A stretch of DNA of 64,000 nucleotides from Thermalbibacter longus (GCF_023806485.1 NZ_JAMSLR010000005.1:1-64000); one strand, 5' to 3'; shown: positions 36,246-45,723, counted from the first letter of the stretch. Made by a program: numbers and translations. The notes: generated from the sequence alone by a model not told the origin.

Positions 36246-36806
36246 TCAGCGGGGTTCCTCTTGCCAGACCCGCCGGGCCGTCCAGGTCTCGATGGGAGGA
36301 TAGACCTTGCGGACGGCCAGCACCAGCGGGATCGAGACGATAGCTCCGGTGGCAGCCTGGCCCAGGTTGAACCAGACGTCGGCGATCGCCGTGCCGGTGC
36401 CGACCCGCAGGATAAAGAAGTCGTAGATGAAGTAGCCGCCGACCAGGATCACCCCGCCGACCAGGCCGGCCAGCGCCATCCGCCACAGACCAGCGCGCCA
36501 GCCGATCAGCCCGGCGACCAGCCCCTGCAGGCCGTGGATCACGAAGGTGCCCGGCGCATAGTTCGCGAACCCCGAGCTCAGGTCGGCCAGCGTGGGCCCG
36601 AGCGCGCCGGCGATAGCGCCGACGAGCGGGCCGAACGTGAAGCTGGCGAAGTAGATGGCAATATCCCCGAGGTGGACGTAACCACCTGGGATCGGCACCT
36701 GGATCAGCCGGGTCGCCACGAAGACGACTGCGATCATTACCCCGGCGAGCGCGATCAGGCGTGGCGTGAGCTCGAACCCTCCGCGGACGACTCGACCCTG
36801 CTGCAT
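36246..36806 (-). CDS. ECF transporter substrate-binding S component
   Basis: A 186-residue membrane protein with five to six helices. LGDIAIYFASFTFGPLVGAIAGALGPTLADLSSG is the conserved stretch of ECF S components of the HmpT/PanT-like class, and the N-terminal helix is followed by the QVPIPGGYVHLGD loop that lines the substrate pocket. It lies 74 bases upstream of the ATPase gene, separated by a perfect hairpin. The substrate (hydroxymethylpyrimidine, pantothenate or another vitamin) is not readable; no riboswitch was found in its 207-base leader. Confidence 0.78.
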   Translation of the reverse strand: MQQGRVVRGGFELTPRLIALAGVMIAVVFVATRLIQVPIPGGYVHLGDIAIYFASFTFGPLVGAIAGALGPTLADLSSGFANYAPGTFVIHGLQGLVAGLIGWRAGLWRMALAGLVGGVILVGGYFIYDFFILRVGTGTAIADVWFNLGQAATGAIVSIPLVLAVRKVYPPIETWTARRVWQEEPR

Positions 36807-37013
36807 CCTCTTGCACCCTCCTCACCGGCCTGTGGGGCAGCGCGCTTCCTCCACAATCACGGCTCTATCGCAAGCGTGCGCTCTGGACGTGGGGTCCTCA
36901 ACAGCCAATTGGAGCAGTCCAATCTTTGTGATGCCCTGTTGCTCAGGCTGGGGAGCAGAGCATTGCAGCGCAACGCCCTGTTGGTACGGCTGTGACGCCA
37001 GCGAGCGCGCCGG

Positions 37014-38309
37014 TCAGCTCGCCCGCTGGTGGTCTGGCTGGACCGCATGCATGGGTAAGCGGGCTCCGGTCGTCTCGGCCAGATAGGCGGCCAGGCCGGC
37101 GACTAACCCGCCGAGCGCGAGTGCCCAGAAGATCGGCTCGTAGCGGCCGAGCAGGTCGTAGAGCGTACCGGCGCCGACCGGAGCCGCGGCACGAGCCAGC
37201 GTGGCCCACAGCGCCATCACGCCGGCGATGCTCCCGTACGCGGCCGCGCCGAACAGCTCGGCCACCCTGGCTGCTCGCAGAAGCGTAGCCATGCCGTTGC
37301 TCATGCCGAAGACCACAACGAAGGCCAGCACGCCGGCTGCCCCGGGCATCACGAGCAGGATGCCGAGCGCCGCACCCTGGAGCAGGAACACTAGCACGGT
37401 CATCAGGCGAGCCGGCAGTACCCGGCCCAGCGGAGCGAACAGCAGCCGGCCGGGGAGCTGCATCCCTCCGATCAAGCCGGTGACGGTGGCGGCGAAGGCC
37501 GAAGAGTATCCCCTTCCCAGCAGGTACGGAATCAGATGGACGTTCATCGCCACCACCGCCAGCGCGTTGAGGACCATCGCCACTGTCAGCGCCCAGAACG
37601 TCGCTGTGCGCAGCGCGGCTCGCGCGGGGATACCAGGTTCGCGCGCTTCAGGAGCCGGGCCACTTGAGCGAACCGGCTCACCGTCGGGAGCCAGCCCCAG
37701 TGCCTCTGGGCTTCGGCGAAGCACCAGCCCGTGCAGCGGAATCGTGCTGGCGCCGAGCAGAATGGCCAGCGCCAGGAGCGCCTCGCGCCAGCCGAGCAGC
37801 TCGATCAGCCAGTTGCACAGAGGGGTGAAGATCACGCTGGCGAGCCCGGCGACCAGCGTCAGCGCCGTAAGCGCCTGGCGGCGCCGGCGCGAGAACCACT
37901 TGGCGACCACGGCGAAGGCGGGCTCGTAGAGCACTGCTGCCATCACCAGCCCGATGCCGATCCAGATGGCATAGAAGGCAGTCAGGCTACCGACCCGCGA
38001 CCAGGCTAGCACCAGCAGCGTCGCGGCGATGGATCCTGCCGTCATCAGCAAGCGCGGGCCGTTCCGGTCGATCCAGCGGCCGACGAGCGGGGCAGCCAAT
38101 CCCGAGAGCAGAAGGGCGAGCGAGAACGCGCCGGTGACCGACGGGCGCGACCATCCCAGCTCGCGCTCCATCGGGGTCAGGAAGACGGCGAAGCCGTAGT
38201 AGAGGATTCCCCAGGAGATCGTTTCGGTCACCGCCAGGGCTGCGACGATGTACCAGCCGTAGTAGAGGCCGCGCTGCCACCCATGCCGGCTACCCGGCGT
38301 CGCTTGCAT
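37014..38309 (-). CDS. Major facilitator superfamily transporter
   Basis: A 431-residue protein with twelve membrane helices in two halves joined by a loop with GEPVRSSGPAPEAREPG. The first half carries VGRWIDRNGPRLLMTAGS, the MFS motif A, and GWSRPSVTGAFSLALLLSG, typical of the oxalate/monocarboxylate branch. It starts at ATG 38309 behind GAGGGGG. The second MFS gene at 52648 has the same style, so the two are paralogues. Substrate unknown. Confidence 0.82.
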   Translation of the reverse strand: MQATPGSRHGWQRGLYYGWYIVAALAVTETISWGILYYGFAVFLTPMERELGWSRPSVTGAFSLALLLSGLAAPLVGRWIDRNGPRLLMTAGSIAATLLVLAWSRVGSLTAFYAIWIGIGLVMAAVLYEPAFAVVAKWFSRRRRQALTALTLVAGLASVIFTPLCNWLIELLGWREALLALAILLGASTIPLHGLVLRRSPEALGLAPDGEPVRSSGPAPEAREPGIPARAALRTATFWALTVAMVLNALAVVAMNVHLIPYLLGRGYSSAFAATVTGLIGGMQLPGRLLFAPLGRVLPARLMTVLVFLLQGAALGILLVMPGAAGVLAFVVVFGMSNGMATLLRAARVAELFGAAAYGSIAGVMALWATLARAAAPVGAGTLYDLLGRYEPIFWALALGGLVAGLAAYLAETTGARLPMHAVQPDHQRAS

Positions 38310-38423
38310 GCAATCCCCCTCAGCGGTGCGCGGAGCCGCGCCGTCGCTGGCTCCCTGGAGCACTGCCCGGCGCGGAGAGTATCCCGCTCAGCGAGCGGAG
38401 TGTACCGGCTGTATCGATAGCGG

Positions 38424-38903
38424 TCAATGCCGCGTAGCGACGCTCGTGGTGATGATCCGTGCCATCTGAGCAAGATGAATCGCGTCGTGCGCTGCCATAT
38501 GCCGGGTGAGCGACTCGACCGTGATCGTGCCGGTCTCCTCATGCTGGCCGGTGCGTGCCCAGCCGGTGGCGTCGAGCCGCGCGAGCGTGGCCACGTGCTC
38601 GGCCCGCAGCCGCTCGAACCGCTCGAGCGCCGCGGCGAGGGACATCGACCGGTAGCCGCGCTGCTCAGCCAGAACGGCGGGATCGTAGGCGGGCAGGAAC
38701 GGGTGCTCCTCCTGGAGCATTCGTCGTACCCGCTCGTGGGCGCGTTCCTCGGCGTCGCCCAGGTGGGCTACCACCTCGACGATCGACCATTCGTCCTCGC
38801 TCGGGCGCTGGCGGGCCTGCTCGTCAGTGATTCCCCGCAGGAGGGCGCGCAGGGTCACCGGCGTGGCCTGGTAGGTCTCGATCAGCTCCGCCCGCTCGTC
38901 CAT
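38424..38903 (-). CDS. DinB-like metal-binding four-helix protein
   Basis: A 159-residue protein of the DinB/YfiT fold. VAHLGDAEERAHERV supplies the first metal-binding His and HMAAHDAIHLAQM supplies the paired His residues of the third helix, which normally hold nickel or zinc. Relatives include thiol-dependent (bacillithiol, mycothiol) transferases and unnamed hydrolases. The ATG at 38903 is chosen; GTG 38912 overlaps the GAGGGGG ribosome site. Function remains open. Confidence 0.78.
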   Translation of the reverse strand: MDERAELIETYQATPVTLRALLRGITDEQARQRPSEDEWSIVEVVAHLGDAEERAHERVRRMLQEEHPFLPAYDPAVLAEQRGYRSMSLAAALERFERLRAEHVATLARLDATGWARTGQHEETGTITVESLTRHMAAHDAIHLAQMARIITTSVATRH

Positions 38904-39171
38904 CGTCCTCACCCCCTCAGTGTCCCGTGGCCTCCAGGTCGACTCGCTGCTGTATACCCTCTCGTGTCCCCGTCCACAACCCCGCGCCAGTCGTCGCTGG
39001 TGGGCGAAACCGCGTCAGCGTATCACCGGCGGGCACGCCGCATCCCGGACGGCGCCGGCCGAGCTGGCGGGGCCTGCTCCATCGGGCGGCTCGCGCTCAC
39101 CGGCGATGGCCTGGAGTGCCGCTGGCACAGCGCCGACAGCATGGACGAGCGGAAGAGGGCGGGTGAAATGG

Positions 39172-40092
39172 CTACCGCTTGCGGACTCGTGGGTCGAGCG
39201 CGTCCCGCAAGCCATCGCCGAGCAAGTTCACGGCGAGCACGGTGAGGAAGAGGAACATGCCCGGGAAGACCGCGATCCACCACGCGCGCTGGAGCTGAGC
39301 CTGGCCATCGCTCACCATGTTGCCCCAGGTCGGGATACCGGGTGGCACCCCGGCACCCAGATAGGACAGCGACGACTCGGCCAGAATCGCGAAGGCGACG
39401 ACGAAGGTGCACTGCACGATGAGCGGCGACAAAGAGTTGAGGAAGATGTACCGGCGCAAGATCACCGAGTCGCGCAGGCCGATGGCGCGGGCAGACTCGA
39501 CATAGGGCTGGCGCTTGTTCATCAGCGTCGTGCTGCGCACCAGCCGGGCGATGTTAGGCGCGTAGACCACGGAGAGGGCGATGATGACGTTCTCCAGCGC
39601 CGATCCCAGCGTCGCCATGATCGCGATCGCCAGAAGGATGCTCGGGAACGCCTCGAGCCCGTCCATGATCCGCATCAGCAGCGTGTCGACGCGCGCGTAG
39701 TACCCGGCGATCAACCCGATGAGCGAGCCGAGCAGCATGCTCCCGACCATGACCGCGAGCCCGACCACGAGCGAGATCCTGGCGCCGTAGACGGCCCGGC
39801 TGAACACGTCGCGCCCGAGGTCGTCGGTGCCGAACCAGTGCTCGCGAGAGGGCGGCCGGAGCCGCTCGGCTGGATTGACGAAGGTCGGCTCGTACGGGGC
39901 GATCCACGACGCCAGGACAGCCAGCACGACGATCAGCCCGATGAAGCCGATGCTCAGGACAGCCGCTGGGTTCTCCAGCAGCAGGCGGAGCCAGTAGTAG
40001 CGCGACGAGGGGGTGATCGACGAGAGCCGGAAACGCCTGGCCCGGGGCGCGGTCACTTGAGTGATCGTCGTGCGGGTCTCAGTCTGAGCCAT
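39172..40092 (-). CDS. Peptide/nickel-type ABC transporter permease (DppC-like)
   Basis: A 306-residue permease with an N-terminal OppC-type first helix (VLSIGFIGLIVVLAVLASWIAPYEPTF), then GTDDLGRDVFSRAVYGARISL, the DppC/OppC hallmark, and five more helices with the EAA-loop region ARAIGLRDSVILRRYIFLN. It is the last gene of the substrate-binding protein, DppB, DppC order on this strand and overlaps the DppB gene by 14 bases. No ATPase genes of the system are in the window, so they must lie elsewhere or be shared. Confidence 0.9.
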   Translation of the reverse strand: MAQTETRTTITQVTAPRARRFRLSSITPSSRYYWLRLLLENPAAVLSIGFIGLIVVLAVLASWIAPYEPTFVNPAERLRPPSREHWFGTDDLGRDVFSRAVYGARISLVVGLAVMVGSMLLGSLIGLIAGYYARVDTLLMRIMDGLEAFPSILLAIAIMATLGSALENVIIALSVVYAPNIARLVRSTTLMNKRQPYVESARAIGLRDSVILRRYIFLNSLSPLIVQCTFVVAFAILAESSLSYLGAGVPPGIPTWGNMVSDGQAQLQRAWWIAVFPGMFLFLTVLAVNLLGDGLRDALDPRVRKR

Positions 40093-41029
40093 AGCGCACC
40101 CTGGGATCGATATAGACGTACAGGATATCGACGAGCAGCATGACGAGTACCTCCACCGCCGCGACGACCATGACGGCCGCCTGGACGACCGGGAAGTCGC
40201 GCCGGGTAACGCTCTGCACCAGCAGCCGGCCCATGCCAGGGATGTTGAAGACGGTCTCGATCACCACCGAGCCGCCGAGCATGCCGGCCAGCGAGATGCC
40301 GACGATGGTCAGAAACGGGATCAGCGCGTTGCGCAGGGCGTGGCGGAGGATGACGTGGCGATGTGGCAAGCCCTTGGCGTAGGCCGTCCGCACGTAGTCG
40401 TCGTGGAGCACATCGAGCATGGACGACCGCACGAGGCGGGCCATCAGTCCGGCGGCAGAGAAGCTCAGGGCCAGCGTGGGCATGACCATGTGCTTGAGAT
40501 GCTCGACCGGATCGTCGGTGATGTCGACGTACCCGCCGGATGGCAGCCAGCCCAGGATCACCGCGAAGAGGAGGATCAGCAAGATGCCGAAGAAGAAGTT
40601 CGGGATAGCCACCCCGCTGATCGAGAAGACCATCAGCAGGCGGTCGAGGAGCGAGTTCCGGCGAACCGCTGCGACGACGCCAGCAGGGATCGCGATGAGG
40701 ACGGCGAGTGTCAGCGAGTAGAGGGTCAGCAACCCGGTGGGCTGGACGCGATCGAGCAATGCTCTGGTGACCGGCTGGTCGAGGAAGAGGGAGTTTCCGA
40801 AGTCGAGCCGCAGCACGTTGGTGAACCACTTGAAGAACTGGACGTGAAACGGCTCGTTCAGGCCCAGCCGCTCGCGCAGCGCCTCCACCTGCTCGCGGGT
40901 GGCCTCGCGCCCCAGCATGACCGCCGCGGGGTCGCCGGGAATCAGGTGGATCAGGGTGAAGACGATCACCCCGACGACCAGCAGCACGGGGATGAGCAGC
41001 AACAACCGGCGCAGGATATAGGCGGTCAT
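40079..41029 (-). CDS. Peptide/nickel-type ABC transporter permease (DppB-like)
   Basis: A 316-residue permease with six helices. TAYILRRLLLLIPVLLVVGV and FTLIHLIPGDPAAVMLG are the DppB/OppB N-terminal signature; RTAYAKGLPHRHVILRHALRNALIPF holds the EAA loop that contacts the ATPase. The ATG at 41029 follows GGGAGA. It lies 105 bases after the binding-protein gene and overlaps DppC by 14 bases. Confidence 0.9.
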   Translation of the reverse strand: MTAYILRRLLLLIPVLLVVGVIVFTLIHLIPGDPAAVMLGREATREQVEALRERLGLNEPFHVQFFKWFTNVLRLDFGNSLFLDQPVTRALLDRVQPTGLLTLYSLTLAVLIAIPAGVVAAVRRNSLLDRLLMVFSISGVAIPNFFFGILLILLFAVILGWLPSGGYVDITDDPVEHLKHMVMPTLALSFSAAGLMARLVRSSMLDVLHDDYVRTAYAKGLPHRHVILRHALRNALIPFLTIVGISLAGMLGGSVVIETVFNIPGMGRLLVQSVTRRDFPVVQAAVMVVAAVEVLVMLLVDILYVYIDPRVRYGSD

Positions 41030-41134
41030 TCGCCGTCTCCCGTCAGCATGCGTCGGGCACCGGATTCGTCTCCTCACAGCCACTAGCGCCGGCCGGGAGG
41101 CGGTAGCTCGGCCCTCCCAGCCGGCGCGGCGCGC

Positions 41135-42871
41135 CTACTCCTCGAGCCAGCAGTTCGTGAACTCGGGCTCGATCTCGAAGTGCGTGGTCTCGAGGACGTT
41201 CTTGACCTTGGCCGAGAGCGGCGCGATGCCGAGGTTGTTGACCAGCTTGACGGCTGGAGCCTCGGTGTACCAGAGCATCTGCAGTTCCTCGAAGGCCGTG
41301 AAGCGGGCCCCCGGATCCGTCTCCGTCTGGAGCCGCCGGGCGACCTCGACCTTCGGGTCGGAGCACCAGCCGCCGTCGGCAGTGCAGCTCGCGAAGGCAG
41401 CGATCAGCACCGGATCCGGCCGGAACACGTACGCGTTGGTGGTCATCTCCCACCGGTTGTCGTCCTCCAGCATCTCGTCGAGCGTCGCCTCGTCCATCAC
41501 CTCGAGCTGGACGTTGAAGCCGGCTTGCTGGAGCTGCTGCTGGATCACCACCGCAGCGTTATAGTCGCCGAGGTCTTCCTGCGTCGTCAAGATACGAAGC
41601 GGTGTCCCGTCGTAGCCCGCCTCCTGGGCGAGCTGCCGTGCCCGCTCCGGGTTGCCCTGGTCGTAGTACTCCTGCCCGACCGTGGAGTGCCACCGCGTCT
41701 GCGGCAGCATGATTCCCGGATCCGGCTCGAAGTAGCCCTCGCCGTGCGATGCCTGGCCGGTCGCCTCCACATCGACTGCCGCCAGCACCGCCTGGCGGAG
41801 CTTGACGTTGGTCATCGGGCCGGCGATCGTGTTCATGATCAGCACGCCGTAGCTGCGCGGCGGCAGGATCTGGATGTTGAGACTGGGATCGTCCCCGATC
41901 GCCTCCACCTGGTCGGGGATGATCTCCTCCAGGTAGTGGAAATCGCCCGCCTGCAGCCCGGCGACGCGAGCCGCCTCGTCGGGCATCGGGACGAACTCGA
42001 TCTCGTCGAGATACGCCGCCTTGCGCCCAGCGTAGCCGCTCGGCGGGCTGTCGAGCCCGACGTAGCCATCGAAGCGCCGGAGCAGCGTGAAGCGGTCTGG
42101 CTGGAAATCGACGAGTTGGTAAGGCCCGGTGCCGATGTACAGGTCGGGCGTAAGTGGCTCGGTGCCGACCTGGTCGAGCACGCTCTTGGGGTGGATAGAG
42201 AGGCCACCGCTCTGGCGGGCCAGCATGCTGGGCAGGGCGACGAGTGGACTCGACAGCCGGAACTCGACCGTATAGTCGTCGACCTCGACCACCTCTCGCA
42301 GGAACTCGCTGATCGCGATACCCAGGCTGCTGACCTCAGCCCAACGCTCGAACGAGGCGACCACGTCGGCCGCGCGCATCTCCTCGCCGTTGTGGAAGCG
42401 GACGCCCCGGCGCAGCGGGATGGTCGCTGTCAGCCCGTCGTCGCTGACCTCGTACCCGGCAGCGAGCATCGGGACGGTCTCGTAGTTGCCGTCGAAGGTG
42501 AAGAGCGCCTCGTACATATGCCAGCCGATCAGCGTGATGGTGCGCTGGGCCCGGATGTGCATATCGAGCCCGGCTGGCTGCCCGGTCGTGGCCACCCGCA
42601 GGCGGCCGCCGCGGCGTGGCTCGCCCGCGCTCGTGGGGGCTTGCGTCGGCTGCCCGGCCGCTGGGGTCTGCCCCGCGACAGGCGACGTTGCCTGCGGGCT
42701 GGCGGACGGAGCTGCCGGGCTGGGAGCGGCTGGCTCCTCGCCGCGGCAGGCGGCTCCGAGCCCAGCCAGGGCTGGGGCGCCGAGGCCGAGGATCGCGGCC
42801 CGCTTCAGCAGAGCGCGCCGGCTAGACCTCCGTGACAGCATCTGTGCGAGCAGCGCGTCGTGATGTGCCAT
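41135..42871 (-). CDS. ABC transporter substrate-binding lipoprotein (SBP family 5)
   Basis: A 578-residue solute-binding protein. The N-terminus has twin arginines (SRRSSRRALLKRAA) and a lipobox-like GLGAAC, so export by Tat or Sec with lipid attachment is likely. A Pro/Ala/Ser-rich spacer follows, then the family 5 fold: GRLRVATTGQPAGLD, LYIGTGPYQLVDF, and ADGGWCSDPKV near the end. Family 5 proteins bind peptides, nickel or other bulky solutes. The nearby acylpyruvate-hydrolase genes suggest uptake of an organic acid or aromatic fragment. ATG 42871 follows GGGGGAG. Confidence 0.88.
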   Translation of the reverse strand: MAHHDALLAQMLSRRSSRRALLKRAAILGLGAPALAGLGAACRGEEPAAPSPAAPSASPQATSPVAGQTPAAGQPTQAPTSAGEPRRGGRLRVATTGQPAGLDMHIRAQRTITLIGWHMYEALFTFDGNYETVPMLAAGYEVSDDGLTATIPLRRGVRFHNGEEMRAADVVASFERWAEVSSLGIAISEFLREVVEVDDYTVEFRLSSPLVALPSMLARQSGGLSIHPKSVLDQVGTEPLTPDLYIGTGPYQLVDFQPDRFTLLRRFDGYVGLDSPPSGYAGRKAAYLDEIEFVPMPDEAARVAGLQAGDFHYLEEIIPDQVEAIGDDPSLNIQILPPRSYGVLIMNTIAGPMTNVKLRQAVLAAVDVEATGQASHGEGYFEPDPGIMLPQTRWHSTVGQEYYDQGNPERARQLAQEAGYDGTPLRILTTQEDLGDYNAAVVIQQQLQQAGFNVQLEVMDEATLDEMLEDDNRWEMTTNAYVFRPDPVLIAAFASCTADGGWCSDPKVEVARRLQTETDPGARFTAFEELQMLWYTEAPAVKLVNNLGIAPLSAKVKNVLETTHFEIEPEFTNCWLEE

Positions 42872-43088
42872 CGTGTCTCCCCCTCTCACGCCGACTCCTC
42901 TCGATTCGAGCCGAGTGCTCTGATCTGCGGCTACGGTTCGGGGCGAACCTCCTCTCCAGCGAACGTGCAGTCGGCTGGTGAAGATCGAGGCATGCGTGCC
43001 CGGCACGGGGCATCAGAGGGACGCGCATGGGCCGGGGATCGCCTCTCCCTTCACCCGTAGCCGAGCAGCAACTCGACGCATCTCTGCC

Positions 43089-43982
43089 CTACGATCTCGC
43101 GGCCCCGCGAGCCCTGGCTGCTATCTCCTGGTCGATCCCGCGGGGCCATTCCCGCTTCAGCGAGTCGCGGACGGTGACCTCGAGCGTGCCGATTCGCTCG
43201 ATCGTCATCACCACGTGGTCGCCGTCCTGGAGCGCGCCGAGCCCCTGGTGGTTCGTGCCGCACATGATGACGTCGCCAGGCACCAGCGTCATGTACGAGC
43301 TGATGAACGCCAGGATCTCGACCACGCTGTACTCCATGTCGCTCGTCGAGTAGTCCTGCCGGAGCTCGCCGTTGACCGAGAGCGTCACCCGCAGACTCTG
43401 CGGGTCGGGCACCTCGTCGGTCGTCACGATCGCTGGCCCCAGGGGCGTGAAGGTATCGAACGATTTACCGATGCGGCTGGGCCCCATCCGGCCGAGGCCG
43501 CGTCCCGAGACGTCGATCGCGCAGGTGTAGCCCGCCAGAGCCTCGAGCGCGCGCTCGTCGGCGGGCAGGTTCTTGGCCCGCGCGCCCACTACCAGGGCCA
43601 GCTCGGCCTCGTGATGGAAGATCGTCACCGGGTGGGGCGGGAGGATGACCGTGCCACCCGGGCCGATGACCGAATCGGGGCTCTCCAGGAACATGTCCTG
43701 AGCCTGCCGCTCCCGGTCTGTCCCCTCGCGGTAGTTGCCGAAGGCGGCGATGAGCTTCGGCGGGCGCGGGACGGGAGCCTGAAGGCCGGCGACGCGCATG
43801 GGCTCGCCGCTAGCGGCGAGCTCCTCGACGCGCGCTCGCCGCTCCCGGAGCACGGCCAGGACGCGCGGCATGCGGTCGGCGGACATCCGGTAGGGGATAT
43901 CCGCAAAGGCGGCGGAGACGTCGACGATGCCGTCCTCCCGCTGCACGCCGATCCGGTTGTCGCTGGTGAGCACGAGCCTCAT
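43089..43982 (-). CDS. Fumarylacetoacetate hydrolase-family protein, copy 1
   Basis: A 297-residue FAH-family enzyme, which splits or isomerises 2-keto-acid substrates with a divalent metal. IFHHEAELALVVG carries the Glu-x-Glu metal ligands, DVSGRGLGRMGPSRIGKS the Asp region, and KSFDTFTPLGPAIVT the substrate loop. NYREGTDRE is shared with the neighbouring copy. It lies 16 bases downstream of copy 2, so both are on one transcript, and 217 bases before the solute-binding protein gene. The pair is an evident tandem duplication. Confidence 0.85.
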   Translation of the reverse strand: MRLVLTSDNRIGVQREDGIVDVSAAFADIPYRMSADRMPRVLAVLRERRARVEELAASGEPMRVAGLQAPVPRPPKLIAAFGNYREGTDRERQAQDMFLESPDSVIGPGGTVILPPHPVTIFHHEAELALVVGARAKNLPADERALEALAGYTCAIDVSGRGLGRMGPSRIGKSFDTFTPLGPAIVTTDEVPDPQSLRVTLSVNGELRQDYSTSDMEYSVVEILAFISSYMTLVPGDVIMCGTNHQGLGALQDGDHVVMTIERIGTLEVTVRDSLKREWPRGIDQEIAARARGAARS

Positions 43983-43998
43983 GGAGTTCCCTTCCGTC

Positions 43999-44913
43999 TC
44001 ACTGGGCGGCCGGCCGCTGCCCGACTGCCCGCACCCGCTGCGCCGTCTCTCGATCGATCCCGCGCGGCCATTCCCGTCGGAGCTCGTCGCGCACGTAGAA
44101 GGTGAAGGAGCCGATGCCCGAGATCGAGGTCACCACCACGTCGCCGTCCTGCAGGGCGCCGAGTCCCTGGTGATTCGTGCCACAGCAGATCACGTCGCCC
44201 GGATGCAGGGTGCTGACCGAGGAGATATAGGCCACCAGCTCATGGATCGGGCGCTCCATATCGCTCGTGGGGTAGTCCTGGCGGCGCTCGCCGCTGACGT
44301 CGACCGTCACCTGGAGGGCGTACGGATCCGGGATCTCGTCCTTGGTCACGATCCACGGCCCGAAGGCGGCGAAGGTATCGAAGGATTTGCCGAGGAAGCT
44401 GCTGATCCCGGATCGGCCGAGGCCACGGGCCGAGATGTCGTTGAAGATGGTGTAGCCGAAGATGGCATCCATGGCGTCCGCTTCGGCGACGCTCTTCGCC
44501 TCGCGGCCGATGACGACTGCCAGCTCGGCCTCGTGGTGGAAGATCGTGGCGGGATGCGGTGGCAGGACAACAGTATCGCCGGGGCCGATGATCGCTTCCG
44601 GCGACTTGAAGAAGAAGTCGAGGATCTGCGGCGGGCGATCGGTTCCCTCGCGGTAGTTGCCGATCAGGCAGACGATTTTCGTGGGCCGGGTGACCGGCGA
44701 GCGGAGCCGCACCCGGTCGAGCGGGAGACCGGCCCGGGCGCCGGCACGGCGCTCGATCTCGGGCTTGAGCTCGCCGAAGTGCGTGATCAGGTCGGGAAGC
44801 AGGTCTTCGGGCCCCAGGGGTTCATACTGCTGCAGCAGGTCGGTGATATCGACAAGCGTGCCGTCTGCCCCGACGACGCCGAGCTTGTGGTCGTCGAAAG
44901 CGGCGATGCGCAT
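43999..44913 (-). CDS. Fumarylacetoacetate hydrolase-family protein, copy 2
   Basis: A 304-residue paralogue of the adjacent gene: IFHHEAELAVVIG, ISARGLGRSGISSFLGKSFDTF and NYREGTDRPP correspond block for block. ATG 44913 is preferred since GAGGAGGGGGTGGG sits directly upstream; an ATG at 44931 lies before that ribosome site. As first gene behind the promoter at 44953-44981 it leads the operon. The two copies may handle different substrates or form a hetero-oligomer. Confidence 0.85.
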   Translation of the reverse strand: MRIAAFDDHKLGVVGADGTLVDITDLLQQYEPLGPEDLLPDLITHFGELKPEIERRAGARAGLPLDRVRLRSPVTRPTKIVCLIGNYREGTDRPPQILDFFFKSPEAIIGPGDTVVLPPHPATIFHHEAELAVVIGREAKSVAEADAMDAIFGYTIFNDISARGLGRSGISSFLGKSFDTFAAFGPWIVTKDEIPDPYALQVTVDVSGERRQDYPTSDMERPIHELVAYISSVSTLHPGDVICCGTNHQGLGALQDGDVVVTSISGIGSFTFYVRDELRREWPRGIDRETAQRVRAVGQRPAAQ

Positions 44914-44952
44914 CCCACCCCCTCCTCTCATGGCCTTCTTGGATTTATTTCC

Positions 44953-44981
44953 ACTCTAGAAGCAATTCTCTCGTGTGTCAA
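44953..44981 (-). promoter_or_regulatory. Strong sigma-70-type promoter of the FAH/ABC operon
   Basis: On the minus strand, consensus TTGACA (44981-44976), a 17-base spacer and TAGAGT (44958-44953) lie about 40 bases before the ATG of FAH copy 2. The -35 element is perfect. Confidence 0.7.
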
Positions 44982-44987
44982 CTGACA
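44976..44987. promoter_or_regulatory. Operator-like inverted repeat over the -35 element
   Basis: TGTCA-AC-TGACA is a perfect 5-2-5 inverted repeat that covers the whole -35 hexamer, so a dimeric repressor bound there would block RNA polymerase. GntR-type regulators often use TGT-N-ACA-like sites, but no regulator gene is adjacent. Confidence 0.55.
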
Positions 44988-45321
44988 AATAATCGAAAGT
45001 CTCCGCCATCGCCCGGGCTGAATCTGGTGAGATTCTGCTCGAACCCGAGATCCAGGCAAACGCGCGGGCGACAGTATCCTGCACGGTACGGACGTGAGGA
45101 GAGGACAGTCTACTCGTATGATCGGGAACAAAGCTAATACAAGTTAATCCCCCTGGCTTGGCTGTAGCGTGCGGTTGCCGGCTGGGCAACGGCGAGCCCG
45201 GGCCAGGGCCGAGGATTGCCCTGCGGTGCGCTCGGCTGAGGCCAGTGGGCGGTGCAGAGTCGGCGAGGATGAGCTAGAGAGGCGAGCGAACCGGTCAGGT
45301 ATACTCCGGCTGGAGGTGCGG

Positions 45322-45723
45322 ATGGACCGGAGTGCCGACTGGCTAGCGCAAGCCCAGGCCGACCTGGCGGCGGCCCGCCACATGCTCAGCGCCGGCTTCC
45401 ACGAGTGGGCCTGCTTCGCCGCCCAGCAGGCCGCCGAAAAGGCGGCCAAGGCCGCCCTGCAGCGAGCCGGGCGCGACGCCTGGGGGCACAGCGTGGCCGC
45501 GCTGCTGCTGGCGCTGCACGAGCTGGCGGCCGTTCCGGATCCGCTCGTCGACGCCGCGCTCGAGCTCGACAAGGTCTACATCGGCACGCGGTATCCGGAC
45601 GTTCACCCGGCGGGCGCGCCGCACGCGCTCTACACCCGCGGCGAGGCGGAGCGGTGTCTCGGCTATGCGGAACGAATCGTCGAATTCTGTGCGCATCTGG
45701 TCGCCGCGCACAACACAGGATGA
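45322..45723 (+). CDS. HEPN-domain protein (HEPN-MNT module)
   Basis: A 133-residue HEPN protein. The N-terminal helix WLAQAQADLAAARHMLSAGFHEWACFAAQQAAEKAAKAALQ is the classic HEPN start, and RDAWGH matches the R-x4-H motif of HEPN ribonucleases. The ATG at 45322 follows GGAGG. It pairs with the downstream nucleotidyltransferase gene, overlapping it by up to 59 bases. HEPN-MNT pairs act as toxin-antitoxin modules in which the nucleotidyltransferase AMPylates the HEPN toxin; here HEPN comes first. Confidence 0.85.
   Translation: MDRSADWLAQAQADLAAARHMLSAGFHEWACFAAQQAAEKAAKAALQRAGRDAWGHSVAALLLALHELAAVPDPLVDAALELDKVYIGTRYPDVHPAGAPHALYTRGEAERCLGYAERIVEFCAHLVAAHNTG

Larger units (their letters stand above)
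44914..45321. other. Divergent intergenic region with promoter and operator
   Basis: These 408 bases separate the FAH operon (minus strand) from the HEPN gene (plus strand) and are AT-richer than the surroundings. They hold the promoter and operator listed separately. On the plus side, TATACT at 45300-45305 may be a -10 element for the HEPN gene, without a clear -35. No gene or RNA is seen. Confidence 0.5.

Noticed and set aside
36807-37013. TPP or other vitamin riboswitch upstream of the ECF S component
   Set aside because: The minus-strand sequence was compared by eye with TPP, FMN, cobalamin and preQ1 consensus cores and none matched.
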